A model generated the notes under the pieces. It saw only the letters and a program-made list of their open reading frames with translations, was not told where the DNA came from and made no database searches. From assembly GCF_009867135.1 (NCBI RefSeq), contig NZ_CP047226.1, forward strand, positions 2,046,001 through 2,110,000: DNA of 64,000 nucleotides. Reading direction: 5' to 3'. This document shows, piece by piece, positions 18,678-28,224 of the stretch. Both the position numbers and the translations under genes were made by a program. Source of the DNA: Moraxella osloensis (GTDB lineage: Bacteria > Pseudomonadota > Gammaproteobacteria > Pseudomonadales > Moraxellaceae). Every line of letters starts with the position of its first letter. Positions within the stretch are counted from its first letter, which is position 1.

Positions 18678-18884
18678 GATAACTATAAAGGCAGAGCTGA
18701 TACAGCAGAAGTTTGTGCAATAGCAGCATGTGCTAGAATACATATCAACCCACAAACCAAAGAGACTATAGGATGGGGAATAAGCCCATTAACTGAAGTA
18801 GGTGGAGGATTTACTTTTTACAAAGGAGATACTACCTTATATCATAATCCAATATCTATTAAGAAAGATAAGGGTAAAAAATGA
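18678..18884 (+). pseudogene. C-terminal scrap of a CdiA-type toxin
   Basis: About 68 residues (DNYKGRADTAEVCAIAACAR, NPQTKETIGWGISPLTEVGG) beginning right at the IS copy 1 end and lacking its own start. The stop overlaps the next start by 4 bases. Only the tail of a polymorphic toxin, identified by layout and by the neighbouring CdiA segment; the toxin family is not recognised. Confidence 0.45.
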
Positions 18885-19177
18885 ACGAGGATTGCAAATT
18901 AAAAAGAATAGCAAATTTAGTTGTATCATATCAAATGATTTCTATTGTTTGCTTTCTATCCATAAGTATTATTTTTGAAATGAATAAAATTTTATTGGGG
19001 TTATTTATAGTTATTTTTTTTATATATAGTTTTTATATAATGGCAATCTTAATTTTCCGAGATAACCTATGCCCTAATTGCTCAAACCCGTTTTTCAAAA
19101 AAAAGGATACACTAATTAATATAGGATTTAGTATTTATACTAAAAAATGTACAAATTGTGGATATAGATTGAAATAA
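18881..19177 (+). CDS. Small membrane protein with zinc ribbon, possible immunity protein
   Basis: 98 residues: two hydrophobic segments (about residues 15-31 and 36-58) and a C-terminal CPNC...CTNC pair able to bind zinc. It overlaps the toxin tail by ATGA, as immunity genes do. No known family recognised. Confidence 0.5.
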   Translation: MNEDCKLKRIANLVVSYQMISIVCFLSISIIFEMNKILLGLFIVIFFIYSFYIMAILIFRDNLCPNCSNPFFKKKDTLINIGFSIYTKKCTNCGYRLK

Positions 19178-20805
19178 AAAATTTCGTAGATAAAAGCAAT
19201 ACAGTATTTAAATTCGATGATAATGCTAATCTTAAGTCAGGTGGTATTAGTGGCATTAGTTATGGCATGGATGGGGATAGTCAGTCGAGTAAAACTTATG
19301 GAGCGGTAACGGGTATTGCAGGTAAGTCAGATGTGACGACGGCTAATGTGTCGAGCTTAAATGAGACTTTAGAGAACAGCTTTGATAAGACAGCGGTAGA
19401 AACACAGTTCGGTGCACAAGTTCAGGTGAGTCAGGCGTTTGATACCGAGCGTCGTACTTATCGCTTGGAGATGGCTCAAGAGCAACAAAAAACGGTTGAA
19501 GAAGCGAAAAAACATCCTGTTGGTAGTGCAGAATATAATCGCTTGATGGATGAAGCGAATAAGCAACAAGAAAAAATGGTGTTGTTTGATAGTATTACTG
19601 GGGCGATTTATGGGCCAAATACCAATGGCGTAACTGGGTATGTCGCAAGAGCGGTCGCTCCTGAGGTGTCATTCAGGATTGGGCAGTATTTCAAAGAAAA
19701 TCATGGTGAAGGCACGGCTCCGCATATTTTAGCTCATGGTATTTTAGCCGCTGCAGTGAGTGCGGCGACGGGTAATGACCCTACGACAGGAGCGTTGTCG
19801 GCCATGGGAGCTGAAGCAGCTGCTCCGATAGTAGCTAAATTCTTGTTTGGCGATAAGCCAATTAGTGAATTAACAGCAGAACAAAAATCAACAGTGAGTA
19901 GTATTACCAGCCTTGCAGGTCTTGGTATAGGTGCGACGACTGGCGAAGTGGGTAATGCGGTGAATGCTGGGGAAGCGGCAAAAAGTGCGGTAGAGGATAA
20001 TTATTTAACAAAAATTTCATTGGAAAAAGTTAGAAAACATCAATTAAGTATTCAGGAAGCTGAAAAACTTAGTCAATTTTTAGATTCAGAAGTTAAAAAA
20101 TTATGTTCTAAAAATCCTACTAATGATGCTTGCCGTACAGCCATATCTAGTCAAATTCAGTATATTGCGATGCAAGAAGCTTGGGAGACTATGCGTAATG
20201 ATGTATCAAGAACTTCTAAGCAAACATTTGATTATCTGTATAATACCCCGAATGCGAATAATAGATTTGTCCTTTATTTTAATACAATCGATGCTAGAGC
20301 CAACTTTTTTAAAGCAAGTAATCAATATGAAAAAAATTTAGGTGTGGGTGCTAAATGGTTTGGCGGAGCAGATTACGTTTCTCGTACCCCGCTCACAGGG
20401 TTAGGAGCTGATGGAAATGGCTCATATCTTACATTTGGTGCAAGTAAAATATTAGGTAATCCTGATATTTATTCTTGGAGAAGTGAAGCGGGGAATGCTT
20501 TAATAACTCAAGGTTTTAGTAACTTTAAAAATTTATATAATAGTCGACCTCACGCAACGCAATGGGATATTAAGCAATTACGTGATGAGCAAACATTATT
20601 GCAACCGATTCACGAGAAGTATTTAGGAAACCAGCCACTATTTAATTGGATGTCTAATATATTTACTGATACCAATTACGGAGGAAAGTTTCTTAGCGAT
20701 AAGCAAGTTCAAGATGGCGGTATAAACATACTTGATAAAAGCTCCCGTATAAAATATGGGTGTAAACTTTTAGGTTATACTGAGCAACAGGGGTGTAAGC
20801 CATGA
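19178..20805 (+). CDS. Orphan CdiA segment: pre-toxin (VEDN) plus C-terminal toxin domain
   Basis: The open frame runs back from the ATG at 19267 to about 19178 with CdiA-like sequence, but no signal peptide or TPS domain, so this is a detached 3' cassette. From 19267: a region rich in TTANVSSLNETLENSFDKTA, then VARAVAPEVSF, HILAHGILAAAVSAATGND (the classic pre-toxin part), ending at AVEDN near 19990-20001, a variant of the VENN boundary motif. The following 270 residues or so are the variable toxin domain (CRTAISSQIQYIAMQEAWE, FGGADYVSRTPLTG); I do not recognise its activity. Such orphan cassettes recombine onto full cdiA genes. It overlaps the next gene by ATGA. Confidence 0.75.
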
Positions 20806-21215
20806 GTAAAAAGCCATCTTTATTTAAATTTATGTTTTTCGTTTTTTTAGCATTTTATCTATCATCTCTAATTGTTTTGTTGTTTGTTTTCACTAGCAAT
20901 ATAGTTAATTATCCTAACCTTAATATATTAATGGGTGCAATAATAGGGGTTAGTTTTATTGCAATGATATTTTTCTCGCCTATTTTGTTATTTGTCACTT
21001 TTTTTCAGTATTGGATGAAAAATAACAAATTAAAAAATTTCATATCATTTTTGTTAGTGATAATTTATGGGTACATCATTTTTATTCAAACTAGTTTGAA
21101 ATCTGGTAATTTAACTTGGTTTACTGACAAAGATAAAATATTGAATTTCTTTTTATTATCCATACCTTCGACAGCACTTTTTTTAATTATATTAACTGAA
21201 GTTACGCACCGCTAA
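20802..21215 (+). CDS. Membrane immunity-like protein, 3' end interrupted by IS copy 2
   Basis: 137 residues with four hydrophobic segments (about 8-30, 40-68, 78-95, 112-130). It starts over the toxin stop (ATGA), so immunity to the upstream toxin is likely. The IS at 21195 replaces the tail: removing it and one tatatta duplicate continues LIIL into ICLVSRDCKIFRVNRKIGN and a stop at 22401. The present product ends TEVTHR instead; it may keep function because all membrane segments remain. Confidence 0.6.
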   Translation: MSKKPSLFKFMFFVFLAFYLSSLIVLLFVFTSNIVNYPNLNILMGAIIGVSFIAMIFFSPILLFVTFFQYWMKNNKLKNFISFLLVIIYGYIIFIQTSLKSGNLTWFTDKDKILNFFLLSIPSTALFLIILTEVTHR

Positions 21216-22334
21216 TAGCCTTAAGCTGGGCAAAAGCCGACTGATTAGCAGAAATTAGTAACTTCGTACGCAAAGCGAAATGATTCAACTTGGTTTTGAT
21301 TTTCAAACACTCAAGCTTAAACACCGCATACGTGGCTAAAAACATATGATTAAACCGAGCCCTTTGGCTATGAGCAGGCGACTTACCCAAATTGGCATTT
21401 TGCTTTAACGACTTATGATACACTTCAACCTGCCATCGTTTTTGATAGCCGTTGATAAATTTATCCTTGTCGCATTGCAAATCTGAGCATACCAGATATA
21501 ACACCCCTGTAGAATCGTCCTTGTTTGTAAAGACTCGGCGTAATAACAAGACTTCATCATGATAGTCATTTAAAAAGCCGCGAACAGGGGTATTATCGGG
21601 TAGATTAGATTCATCAATACGTACAAAGTTACCTTTTTCTCTATCATCAGGGGTTAAAGCCACCAAGCGATTTGACTTTAACGCAAAGATGAAATGCTTG
21701 TTAGCTTTACGAATATGTTTGAATGTCGCTTTGGCTGAAAACCAAGAATCGGCTAATACATAGTCGAATTTAACTTGGTTTTTGATTGCCCTATCAAACA
21801 TATCAAGCAGTCGCTGATTTTTGGTTTTATCACTTTTACGTTTAACCTTGCCTTTGTCATCGGTAAAGACATTGGGTTTGGTGATGATGTCAAAGCTTAA
21901 GGGTATGTCGATATCTTTGCGATGATACAGACAGTTAAGCAGGTTAATGCCTTTAACATTTTTGTTTTGGGTATGGTCGTAGTGCCAGCAGTTGATATCG
22001 TCGACGCTTGTGTGCGGTTTGGGCTGTATGGTGTCATCAAAGATGAGATAGCCGATGGCATTGGGTGTGGCATTTTCATGCTGTCTTAGCATGGGTTTAA
22101 TCAGTTGCCATTGTTCTTTGGCGGTGAGTGTTTCACTGTTTAGAAAGCGGGTGATGCTGTCATGGTAGATGCTCCCTTGTAGTAGATTGGCAAGTCCTGT
22201 GGCGGTGGTTTGCCCAAAACTTGCGATGAGGTAGTCGCTGTAGAGTTCTATCATGTCTTTGTTCATTTGTTTACTCTCGCTGACTGCTTTTTTTGTTATG
22301 ATAGCGCTTTTTTAAAGGGCTGCGTAACTTCAGT
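21195..22334 (-). mobile_element. IS4-superfamily (YREK) element, copy 2
   Basis: 1140 bp, inverted relative to copy 1, with a 7-bp duplication tatatta (21188-21194 and 22335-22341). Inserted in the 3' end of the immunity-like gene. Confidence 0.93.
21202..22266 (-). CDS. IS4/IS701-like transposase, copy 2
   Basis: 354 residues, two differences from copy 1, same catalytic motifs (FDDTIQPK, LADSWFSAK, YQKRWQVEVYHKSLK). Complete. Confidence 0.88.
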   Translation of the reverse strand: MNKDMIELYSDYLIASFGQTTATGLANLLQGSIYHDSITRFLNSETLTAKEQWQLIKPMLRQHENATPNAIGYLIFDDTIQPKPHTSVDDINCWHYDHTQNKNVKGINLLNCLYHRKDIDIPLSFDIITKPNVFTDDKGKVKRKSDKTKNQRLLDMFDRAIKNQVKFDYVLADSWFSAKATFKHIRKANKHFIFALKSNRLVALTPDDREKGNFVRIDESNLPDNTPVRGFLNDYHDEVLLLRRVFTNKDDSTGVLYLVCSDLQCDKDKFINGYQKRWQVEVYHKSLKQNANLGKSPAHSQRARFNHMFLATYAVFKLECLKIKTKLNHFALRTKLLISANQSAFAQLKAISGA

Positions 22335-22445
22335 TATATTAATTTGTTTGGTTTCACGAGACTGTAAAATATTTCGTGTAAACCGTAAAATCGGCAACTA
22401 GGAATAGTCCAAAAAACGGTCGTTTTTTAGACATCTCATTCTGGG

Positions 22446-22472
22446 CAAAAAATAAGGGCTTTTAGCCCCCCC
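22446..22472 (-). terminator. Rho-independent terminator of higBA
   Basis: On the minus strand GGGCT and AGCCC pair across a short A loop and are followed by TTATTTTTT. It lies 60 bases after the antitoxin gene. The region 22402-22533 holds nothing else I can see except a small ACGGTCGT palindrome near 22420. Confidence 0.65.
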
Positions 22473-22533
22473 CATTCTTGTATAGCAAGTCGTCAATCAA
22501 ACGAATGCTAACTATTCTTAACAGCAAAAGTTT

Positions 22534-22863
22534 TTAATGAGCAACGCGCAGTAGCACTTGGGGTTCAACTTTTGCAATTTTCAGCAGAACGCTAGCCGCT
22601 TTTGATGGATAGCGTTTTCCTTGCTCCCAAGCTTGTAAGGTTCGAACTGACACACCTAGAATTTCAGCAAATTCTCGTTGTGATAGTCCCACATTCTGTC
22701 TGGCTTCAATGGCTTCGTTAACAACAGGTTGCTCACGTACTACACCTTGCCCGGCTTTAGCTTGTCGGACACTTTCAAGCAATAATGCCCCGAGCTCATC
22801 CCCGGTAAATTCATGGTTAGCCAAGTTAATAGTATCTAAGTCTTTCATGCTTTTTATTGCCAT
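22534..22863 (-). CDS. higA: HigA2-type antitoxin, XRE HTH
   Basis: 109 residues. C-terminal XRE helix-turn-helix (LSQREFAEILGVSVRTLQAWEQG, about residues 59-82), N-terminal segment expected to wrap the toxin. It follows and overlaps the toxin gene (toxin first, antitoxin second), the normal HigBA order. Expected to bind the operon promoter and repress it. Part of the element's stability functions. Confidence 0.85.
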   Translation of the reverse strand: MAIKSMKDLDTINLANHEFTGDELGALLLESVRQAKAGQGVVREQPVVNEAIEARQNVGLSQREFAEILGVSVRTLQAWEQGKRYPSKAASVLLKIAKVEPQVLLRVAH

Positions 22864-23171
22864 GTGTTTAACTCCTTTACCAAGTCTTTTAGTATATGAG
22901 CAGGAATATTTTCGGTTTTCGCCTTGGCATAAACCAATAGCATAAAGATTTTACCGTTTTCTAAGCGATTATAATAAATCACTCTAACACCACTGCTTTT
23001 ACCACCACCTTGCCTAGCAAAACGCACTTTACGAACACCGCCACTTTTTGGAACCACATCACCAATATCAGGATTTTGGCTAATCATAGTATGGAGTTCG
23101 CCCTGTTCTTCTTTAGTTAATAGGCTATCAACCATTTTTATATACAAAGGCGTTTCGACAATGGTAAACAT
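22854..23171 (-). CDS. higB: HigB2/RelE-type mRNA interferase toxin
   Basis: RelE-fold toxin that cuts mRNA on the ribosome. Recognisable core: NPDIGDVVPKSGGVRKVRFA, then GKSSGVRVIYY and IFMLLVYAKAKTENI, close to Vibrio HigB2. I place the start at MFTIVETPLY, 105 residues; a start four residues earlier is possible. It overlaps higA by 10 bases. Confidence 0.85.
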   Translation of the reverse strand: MFTIVETPLYIKMVDSLLTKEEQGELHTMISQNPDIGDVVPKSGGVRKVRFARQGGGKSSGVRVIYYNRLENGKIFMLLVYAKAKTENIPAHILKDLVKELNTWQ

Positions 23172-23275
23172 AAATAATCTCACATACTACATTGTCGTAG
23201 TATAACAGACTATGCATTTAAAATTAACCTCAAAATTTAAATGCTATAGGCTTAAAAAAACAGGTAATGCGAAGG

Positions 23276-23881
23276 CTATTCATAACTTAGCAAATCTACG
23301 CCTGCCTTTTTAAGCTCTCCTTTCGCTGTTACATAATGGTACAGCGTGCTGCTCGGAATATCACCAAGCTCCCTGCAAATCGCTGGAATGCTTTTGGTTT
23401 GATCAGCCATCAGATGCTGGGCATATTTAAGTTTCTCAGCCGTCATGATTCTAGGTCGACCGCCTTTACGACCACGAGCCCGAGCGGCGGCAATCCCCTC
23501 TTTCACTCGCTGACGGATAATGTTACGCTCCATCTCAGCAAAGGCGGCTTGAATCTGCAAAAATGCCCGTCCTGCAGGCGTTGTGGTATCCATTGGTGAG
23601 TTAATGGCTTTAAAGCCAATGTCTTTTTCCGCCAGCTCATCAATCAACTTTATAAGATCACTGGCTAACCGCCCTAATCTATCTAAATCTAAAACAACAA
23701 GCACATCACCTTTTCTTAAATAATTGAGACAATCATCCAATCCTTTACGTTGGGAATTACTCCCCGATGCCTTGTCTTCAAAAATTCGCTCACAGCCGAT
23801 TTCTTTCAAGGCATCAACCTGACGGTCAAGGAGTTGTTTCCCTTCAGATGTTGAAACCCTGGCATAACCGATAAAACTCAT
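23276..23881 (-). CDS. Serine recombinase (resolvase/invertase family)
   Basis: 201 residues. Catalytic Ser in YARVSTSEGKQ (S10), then DLDRLGRLASDL and FAEMERNIIRQRVKEG, and a C-terminal HTH (SIPAICRELGDIPSSTLYHYV). Small resolvases of this type separate plasmid multimers or resolve transposition products; standing between two toxin-antitoxin pairs it fits plasmid maintenance. Complete. Confidence 0.88.
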   Translation of the reverse strand: MSFIGYARVSTSEGKQLLDRQVDALKEIGCERIFEDKASGSNSQRKGLDDCLNYLRKGDVLVVLDLDRLGRLASDLIKLIDELAEKDIGFKAINSPMDTTTPAGRAFLQIQAAFAEMERNIIRQRVKEGIAAARARGRKGGRPRIMTAEKLKYAQHLMADQTKSIPAICRELGDIPSSTLYHYVTAKGELKKAGVDLLSYE

Positions 23882-23923
23882 TTTTTATTACCAACCTTTA
23901 CTGTCTATGGTCATTGCCTTAAT

Positions 23924-24256
23924 TTATGAGATAGCTAACAACAACCCAATTTTCTGTTTAATTGTCTCAAGCTCAGCTTGACTGACACTGCCTTTATGCT
24001 TTGCTTTACGTGCTTTCCAATCTAAACTTTTAACTTGATCTGATAAGGCAACATTTTGCGGTGTACCTTCAATGGTGACTTCAAACGGATAGCCTTTGAT
24101 TTTGGTGGTTAGCGGACAACAAATCAGTAACCCTGTGGCTTGGTTATAAGCTTTGGGCGTTAATACCACAGCAGGACGATGACCTGCTTGTTCATGTCCT
24201 GCTTGAGGGTCAAACTCTAGCCAAATAATATCGCCAACCTCAGGTATATAACTCAT
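23924..24256 (-). CDS. mazF: MazF/PemK-type endoribonuclease toxin
   Basis: 110 residues with the MazF core: VGDIIWLEFDPQAGHEQAGH, RPAVVLTPKAYN, CCPLTTKIKGYPFEV, ALSDQVKSLDWKARKA. Sequence-specific mRNA interferase neutralised by the upstream antitoxin, whose gene it overlaps by 4 bases. Confidence 0.92.
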   Translation of the reverse strand: MSYIPEVGDIIWLEFDPQAGHEQAGHRPAVVLTPKAYNQATGLLICCPLTTKIKGYPFEVTIEGTPQNVALSDQVKSLDWKARKAKHKGSVSQAELETIKQKIGLLLAIS

Positions 24257-24495
24257 AGCAATTCCTTACCGACAGGCTGACCAAAGTCGATTTCGCTATG
24301 CACATTATCTGGGGTGATTTGACCTAATAATTGTTCTAAGGTTTCTTGAGAGTCTATAATCGGTTCAATGATAATCCGCCCTGCTTCGGCTCGTACATCG
24401 ACCTTTTTTTCAGCACTCAAATTTAACTCGGTTAAAATACCTGCAGGAATTCTAACCCCAATACTGTTACCCCATTTTCTCATCGTGACTTGCAT
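24253..24495 (-). CDS. mazE: MazE-type antitoxin (AbrB fold)
   Basis: 80 residues: N-terminal swapped-hairpin DNA-binding domain (MRKWGNSIGVRIPAGIL) and an acidic C-terminal tail that binds MazF. First gene of the operon; the promoter must lie in 24496-24560, where an AT-rich inverted pair (tataattatac) is seen. Confidence 0.9.
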   Translation of the reverse strand: MQVTMRKWGNSIGVRIPAGILTELNLSAEKKVDVRAEAGRIIIEPIIDSQETLEQLLGQITPDNVHSEIDFGQPVGKELL

Positions 24496-24647
24496 TTTTT
24501 ACCTACCTGGCGTTTGATAAACATTCAACCCTAATTATACATTGTATAATTATACTTATCTAGTAATAAAATTAATCACGATAAATAATAACTAGCAAGT
24601 CTTATCATAATTAGATTTATTTGGCTTTATCGTGAAATAAATAGAAT

Positions 24648-24672
24648 AAAAAAGCGCCAAATTGGCGCTGAT
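24648..24672 (-). terminator. Rho-independent terminator of the recombinase operon
   Basis: Palindrome AGCGCCAA/TTGGCGCT followed on the minus strand by TTTTTTATT. It is placed to end transcripts coming from the 24847-31333 operon. Confidence 0.7.
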
Positions 24673-24711
24673 TTACAAAATCACGAAAAACAATTGTTAA
24701 CTGCAACGGTT

Positions 24712-24837
24712 ATGAATACCCTACGGCTTGAAGACTGGCTAGTAAGTATGTCGCATATGTCAGAAGTTATTGAGCCAAAACAACTACGGGAAAATGTTAT
24801 CGAAAGGCTTAAAAATGCGTTAGCTTATTATCAATGA
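24712..24837 (+). CDS. Small ORF of 41 codons, uncertain
   Basis: Reads MNTLRLEDWLVSMSHMSEVI and ends NALAYYQ. It is convergent with the large recombinase gene and preceded by no strong ribosome site. It could be a real small regulator of the element or chance; nothing like it is known to me. Confidence 0.25.
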   Translation: MNTLRLEDWLVSMSHMSEVIEPKQLRENVIERLKNALAYYQ

Positions 24838-24846
24838 GTGTTAGCG

Positions 24847-27800
24847 TTAGTTAGTATCCGTACTAAACAAAAACAGGTAATGCACGGTAAACCGCAACAG
24901 TGACGAAAACTGCCAAGTCGAATTATTGCCAACGGATTGCTTACGGGCAATCCCGATTTCATAATCAAAAGATGTTTTACTTGGAACAAGATGGAATTTA
25001 GGTTCTTCATTTTGCTCGTGATAGCTCTGAAGTAGCGTGGTTAACTTACTATAAATCACACTATCGGATTTTTGATACTTGATAAGCCATTTCTCAGCGG
25101 GCAGTAATGTTAAGGCAATGGGTAAAAATTCAACCAATTCTGCATAAGACAGTGGTAAGGCAGGCTGTCTGGTGCTGAGTTTTTGAATTCCCATTGTCAG
25201 TAACTTTTGATAGCCTAAATCCTTCTGGGTAACCAATTGACGCAAATTTAGCATCAGTGCTTGGCGCAACTTTTTTTCATCATCGTGAAAAACCGCTATT
25301 GGTGATAATTGGTTTGGCTCAATAGTAAAACGCGGTTGTTTTTTTCTTGTTTTTAAATTTGCTATTATTTTTGCTCTAGCTATTAGATGTTGAGCAATAC
25401 CATCATCAATAGAACTTTGCTGGATAATTTGGCTAAAGTTTGCATCCAAATCTTGCTTATAAATCACATCGGCTTTGGCAAGTAAAGTTAATACCTGATT
25501 GACGCTATATTGATGAAAAGCAAAGGTCAAAAAGTCTTGATTCGCGCGATCGTCTTTTTCATCAAACATTGAACCCAACATGGGCAACGGTTGTTGCTCC
25601 CCTACTCGCTGCCAACTATCTTTGATAGCTTTTCGCTTGTCCAATATTAAACGATTGAGCAAAGGTCGAAGGGTTTTTAAATTCACACTATCACCCTCAA
25701 ATTGATAGCCATTTTTGCCCAGTTTACGTCTATCAAAACCTGTGATATTTTTGAAGGTGGCTAAAGGAATTATAATATCTGCTTGCGTGATTTTATCTGT
25801 CGCCATCAACATAGCCGTATGAATATAATACTGGAAAGTGCGTTGTGGGCTGATATGCCCAACAAAACTGGCTATCGCGTGCCACTTGTCTTGAGCATCA
25901 TGGACACCTAATAATTCGCTATGCAGACGTTGTCGCTGTTCATCTGTCTGCTGCGTTAATAATCTAGCGAGCGTTGGGGTGGCATTAAGTGATAATGCCA
26001 AATTGGTGGCGGTGCAATGTCGTAATCCGTGAAGCGTAATTTCTTGCGTTGCCCCAATGTCTGCCAATACTTGCTCTAGCAGATTGTTGGGTAAAGAATC
26101 GCCAATGCCTTGCATGCTATCAGCAAAAACAAAAATTAACTGATTCAATTTATCGGGTTTGCTCAGCTTAAAAAAATCACTCACAAAATTGAGTTCCTCT
26201 TGGGTCAAAACCGCAAAAATCGGCACCCGCCGAATTGAACCCTCAGTTTTGATAGAGCGATGTTCATTGGGACGAACCAGCAACGAAGGATGCGGCAAAG
26301 ATAACAGTTCTATATCTGAGAATTTTAGCCCAAGCAGTTCCTTTTTTCGCATACCTGTTCTGAAAGCGAGAATATAAAACACCCGAACCATCATCCCATC
26401 AAGTCCTTGGGTATTCAGGGTCAATTGCTCTAAGAAAGCCAAATACTGGTGAGCTGAGAGCAGTTGAGCTCTTACCTTTAACTTACTCTCTGCTTGTTCG
26501 ATAGTGACTTTTGTGAGCCCAAAATTTGTTTCAGCAAAGTTATGTAAGCTCTGTAATCGCCGAGCAGCATAGGTGATATCTTGGTTACCTAATATACTTT
26601 TTTTATAATCGAGCATTTCATCATACGTTTCAGTAAAGTCTTCATCCGTCCAACTATCAATAGGCTGAAAATTGGTAAAATAAATCCATTCATAGCCGAT
26701 GGTGCTTAGGTATTGCAAAATCGACTGATAATTGGCCGATTGCCGCTTTACAAAATCAGCAATCCACGCGATCAAAATTCGTTCACTTAAACTGATGCCA
26801 ATATGATGCAGTGATTGTAAGCGGTATAAAATATATTCGTCTTTTGTTGGTTTTTTATTCAGTGTTTCGATAAACCGGGGACGATATTTTTTATCCATAA
26901 CTTTATCGAAAATATTGTGAATATCTTTGACCAAGTCTGATCGTCTCACCTTTTCTTTATACCCTGCTTTTGTAGCATCAAGCGGCTTTGTGCTTTGAAT
27001 ATCAAGCTTGGCTAGTGTCATCAAATCGTAATTGGCATCCAATTTTTTTGACGCTGGATTAGCAGATAACAAGTTTTCAAAATCAGCCTTTATCAGTCCC
27101 GTGGTACGATGTCTTCCCTGCATAACACCCACCAAGGCTTGGTCAATATCAACGCCGTCAAGCATTTCCCAATGATAACAGGCATTTTTTAAGAGCCAAT
27201 TAAGCGTGATTTTTTTAAGACCTAATTGATTGGTGATAGGCGTAAGACCTGTTAATAACAACTCATTGACATTAATGGCTTTAGGATATGTCTGACCACT
27301 TTGTTTATAACGATATAGCCAACACAGACTCATCGCATCAAGCATAATTTGCTGGGTGTTAAATAGCGTTTCATTCTCAAATTCATTACCGTAGTGTTTT
27401 GAAGGGTAACGTATGCTCAATAACAATCGATAATCATCAAACACTAAGAAATCATCAATTTTTTGACAAGCTTTTAGCAAGCTAGTCAGCCAAGCTTGCA
27501 GCAGCGTGGCATCATTAATGCCGCCGTAGATAATGCCACTAAAAATCAGCCAACTAAAGCTTTCTTCTGTTGAAAAATCATCATGTGTCTGCCAATGGTG
27601 ATGGACAGCTTTAATGATTTTGCGCAGCTTCTTGCCATTGGTGACATAACTATCAGTATAGCTAAGGGGATTTTCCTTGGGCTCAACATCAATCGGTGGC
27701 GATGGCACCCGATAATGATATTCTTCAATAATCTGGGTATTTTGATAAGTGATAAACTGGGTTAAATCGCGATGTGCCGACAGATAAGTTTTTTTATTAT

Positions 27801-28218
27801 CATTGTAATACTGATTGATAAAGCCTTGCGCAGACAGTAAGAATTGCTCAAAGCCTAATTTTGAGATAGGAATAGCGATACGCCATAAGCGGGTAAAATC
27901 TTTGCTAAACTGTTGATTAAGTGAATGATAGGTAGCAAAGCATGGATTAGGACAAGGATAAAAAATTTGTTTCGCAAAAAAACGATTGACGTATTTATCT
28001 GCCTTGGCCCATTTTCGATGCCCTGCGTTATCTCGCTGTTGTTGTCGCCATAGCGATGAGAGTTTGAGAAATAACACTGATTTTCTATGTTGCCGAATGG
28101 CAAAATAGCTTAAAGCATTATTCGAGGCTTTACTTGATATCGCTTTACTAAAGGCTTTATCGTTATGACGGATGGGCGTAAAATCAGCAATAAATTGCTT
28201 GGGAAACTTTAAAATCAT
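24847..28218 (-). CDS. Very large tyrosine recombinase (1123 aa), third gene of a trio
   Basis: The C-terminal half holds a complete tyrosine recombinase catalytic set: Arg in RTGMRKKELLGLKF (about residue 620), HGLRH (LHGLRHCTATNLAL, near 730), GH in VGHISPQRTFQYYIH with nucleophile candidates YY (about 790). The N-terminal 550 residues contain a WxKADKYVNR stretch, many aromatic residues and no domain I can name; they may bind DNA or the partner proteins. It is far longer than phage integrases (350-450). The start is 6 bases after the stop of the 861-aa gene, so they form one operon. Large recombinases with two partners are the hallmark of Gamma-Mobile-Trio (GMT) islands; that match is my inference. 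Confidence 0.75.
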   Translation of the reverse strand: MILKFPKQFIADFTPIRHNDKAFSKAISSKASNNALSYFAIRQHRKSVLFLKLSSLWRQQQRDNAGHRKWAKADKYVNRFFAKQIFYPCPNPCFATYHSLNQQFSKDFTRLWRIAIPISKLGFEQFLLSAQGFINQYYNDNKKTYLSAHRDLTQFITYQNTQIIEEYHYRVPSPPIDVEPKENPLSYTDSYVTNGKKLRKIIKAVHHHWQTHDDFSTEESFSWLIFSGIIYGGINDATLLQAWLTSLLKACQKIDDFLVFDDYRLLLSIRYPSKHYGNEFENETLFNTQQIMLDAMSLCWLYRYKQSGQTYPKAINVNELLLTGLTPITNQLGLKKITLNWLLKNACYHWEMLDGVDIDQALVGVMQGRHRTTGLIKADFENLLSANPASKKLDANYDLMTLAKLDIQSTKPLDATKAGYKEKVRRSDLVKDIHNIFDKVMDKKYRPRFIETLNKKPTKDEYILYRLQSLHHIGISLSERILIAWIADFVKRQSANYQSILQYLSTIGYEWIYFTNFQPIDSWTDEDFTETYDEMLDYKKSILGNQDITYAARRLQSLHNFAETNFGLTKVTIEQAESKLKVRAQLLSAHQYLAFLEQLTLNTQGLDGMMVRVFYILAFRTGMRKKELLGLKFSDIELLSLPHPSLLVRPNEHRSIKTEGSIRRVPIFAVLTQEELNFVSDFFKLSKPDKLNQLIFVFADSMQGIGDSLPNNLLEQVLADIGATQEITLHGLRHCTATNLALSLNATPTLARLLTQQTDEQRQRLHSELLGVHDAQDKWHAIASFVGHISPQRTFQYYIHTAMLMATDKITQADIIIPLATFKNITGFDRRKLGKNGYQFEGDSVNLKTLRPLLNRLILDKRKAIKDSWQRVGEQQPLPMLGSMFDEKDDRANQDFLTFAFHQYSVNQVLTLLAKADVIYKQDLDANFSQIIQQSSIDDGIAQHLIARAKIIANLKTRKKQPRFTIEPNQLSPIAVFHDDEKKLRQALMLNLRQLVTQKDLGYQKLLTMGIQKLSTRQPALPLSYAELVEFLPIALTLLPAEKWLIKYQKSDSVIYSKLTTLLQSYHEQNEEPKFHLVPSKTSFDYEIGIARKQSVGNNSTWQFSSLLRFTVHYLFLFSTDTN

Positions 28219-28224
28219 GGTAAG

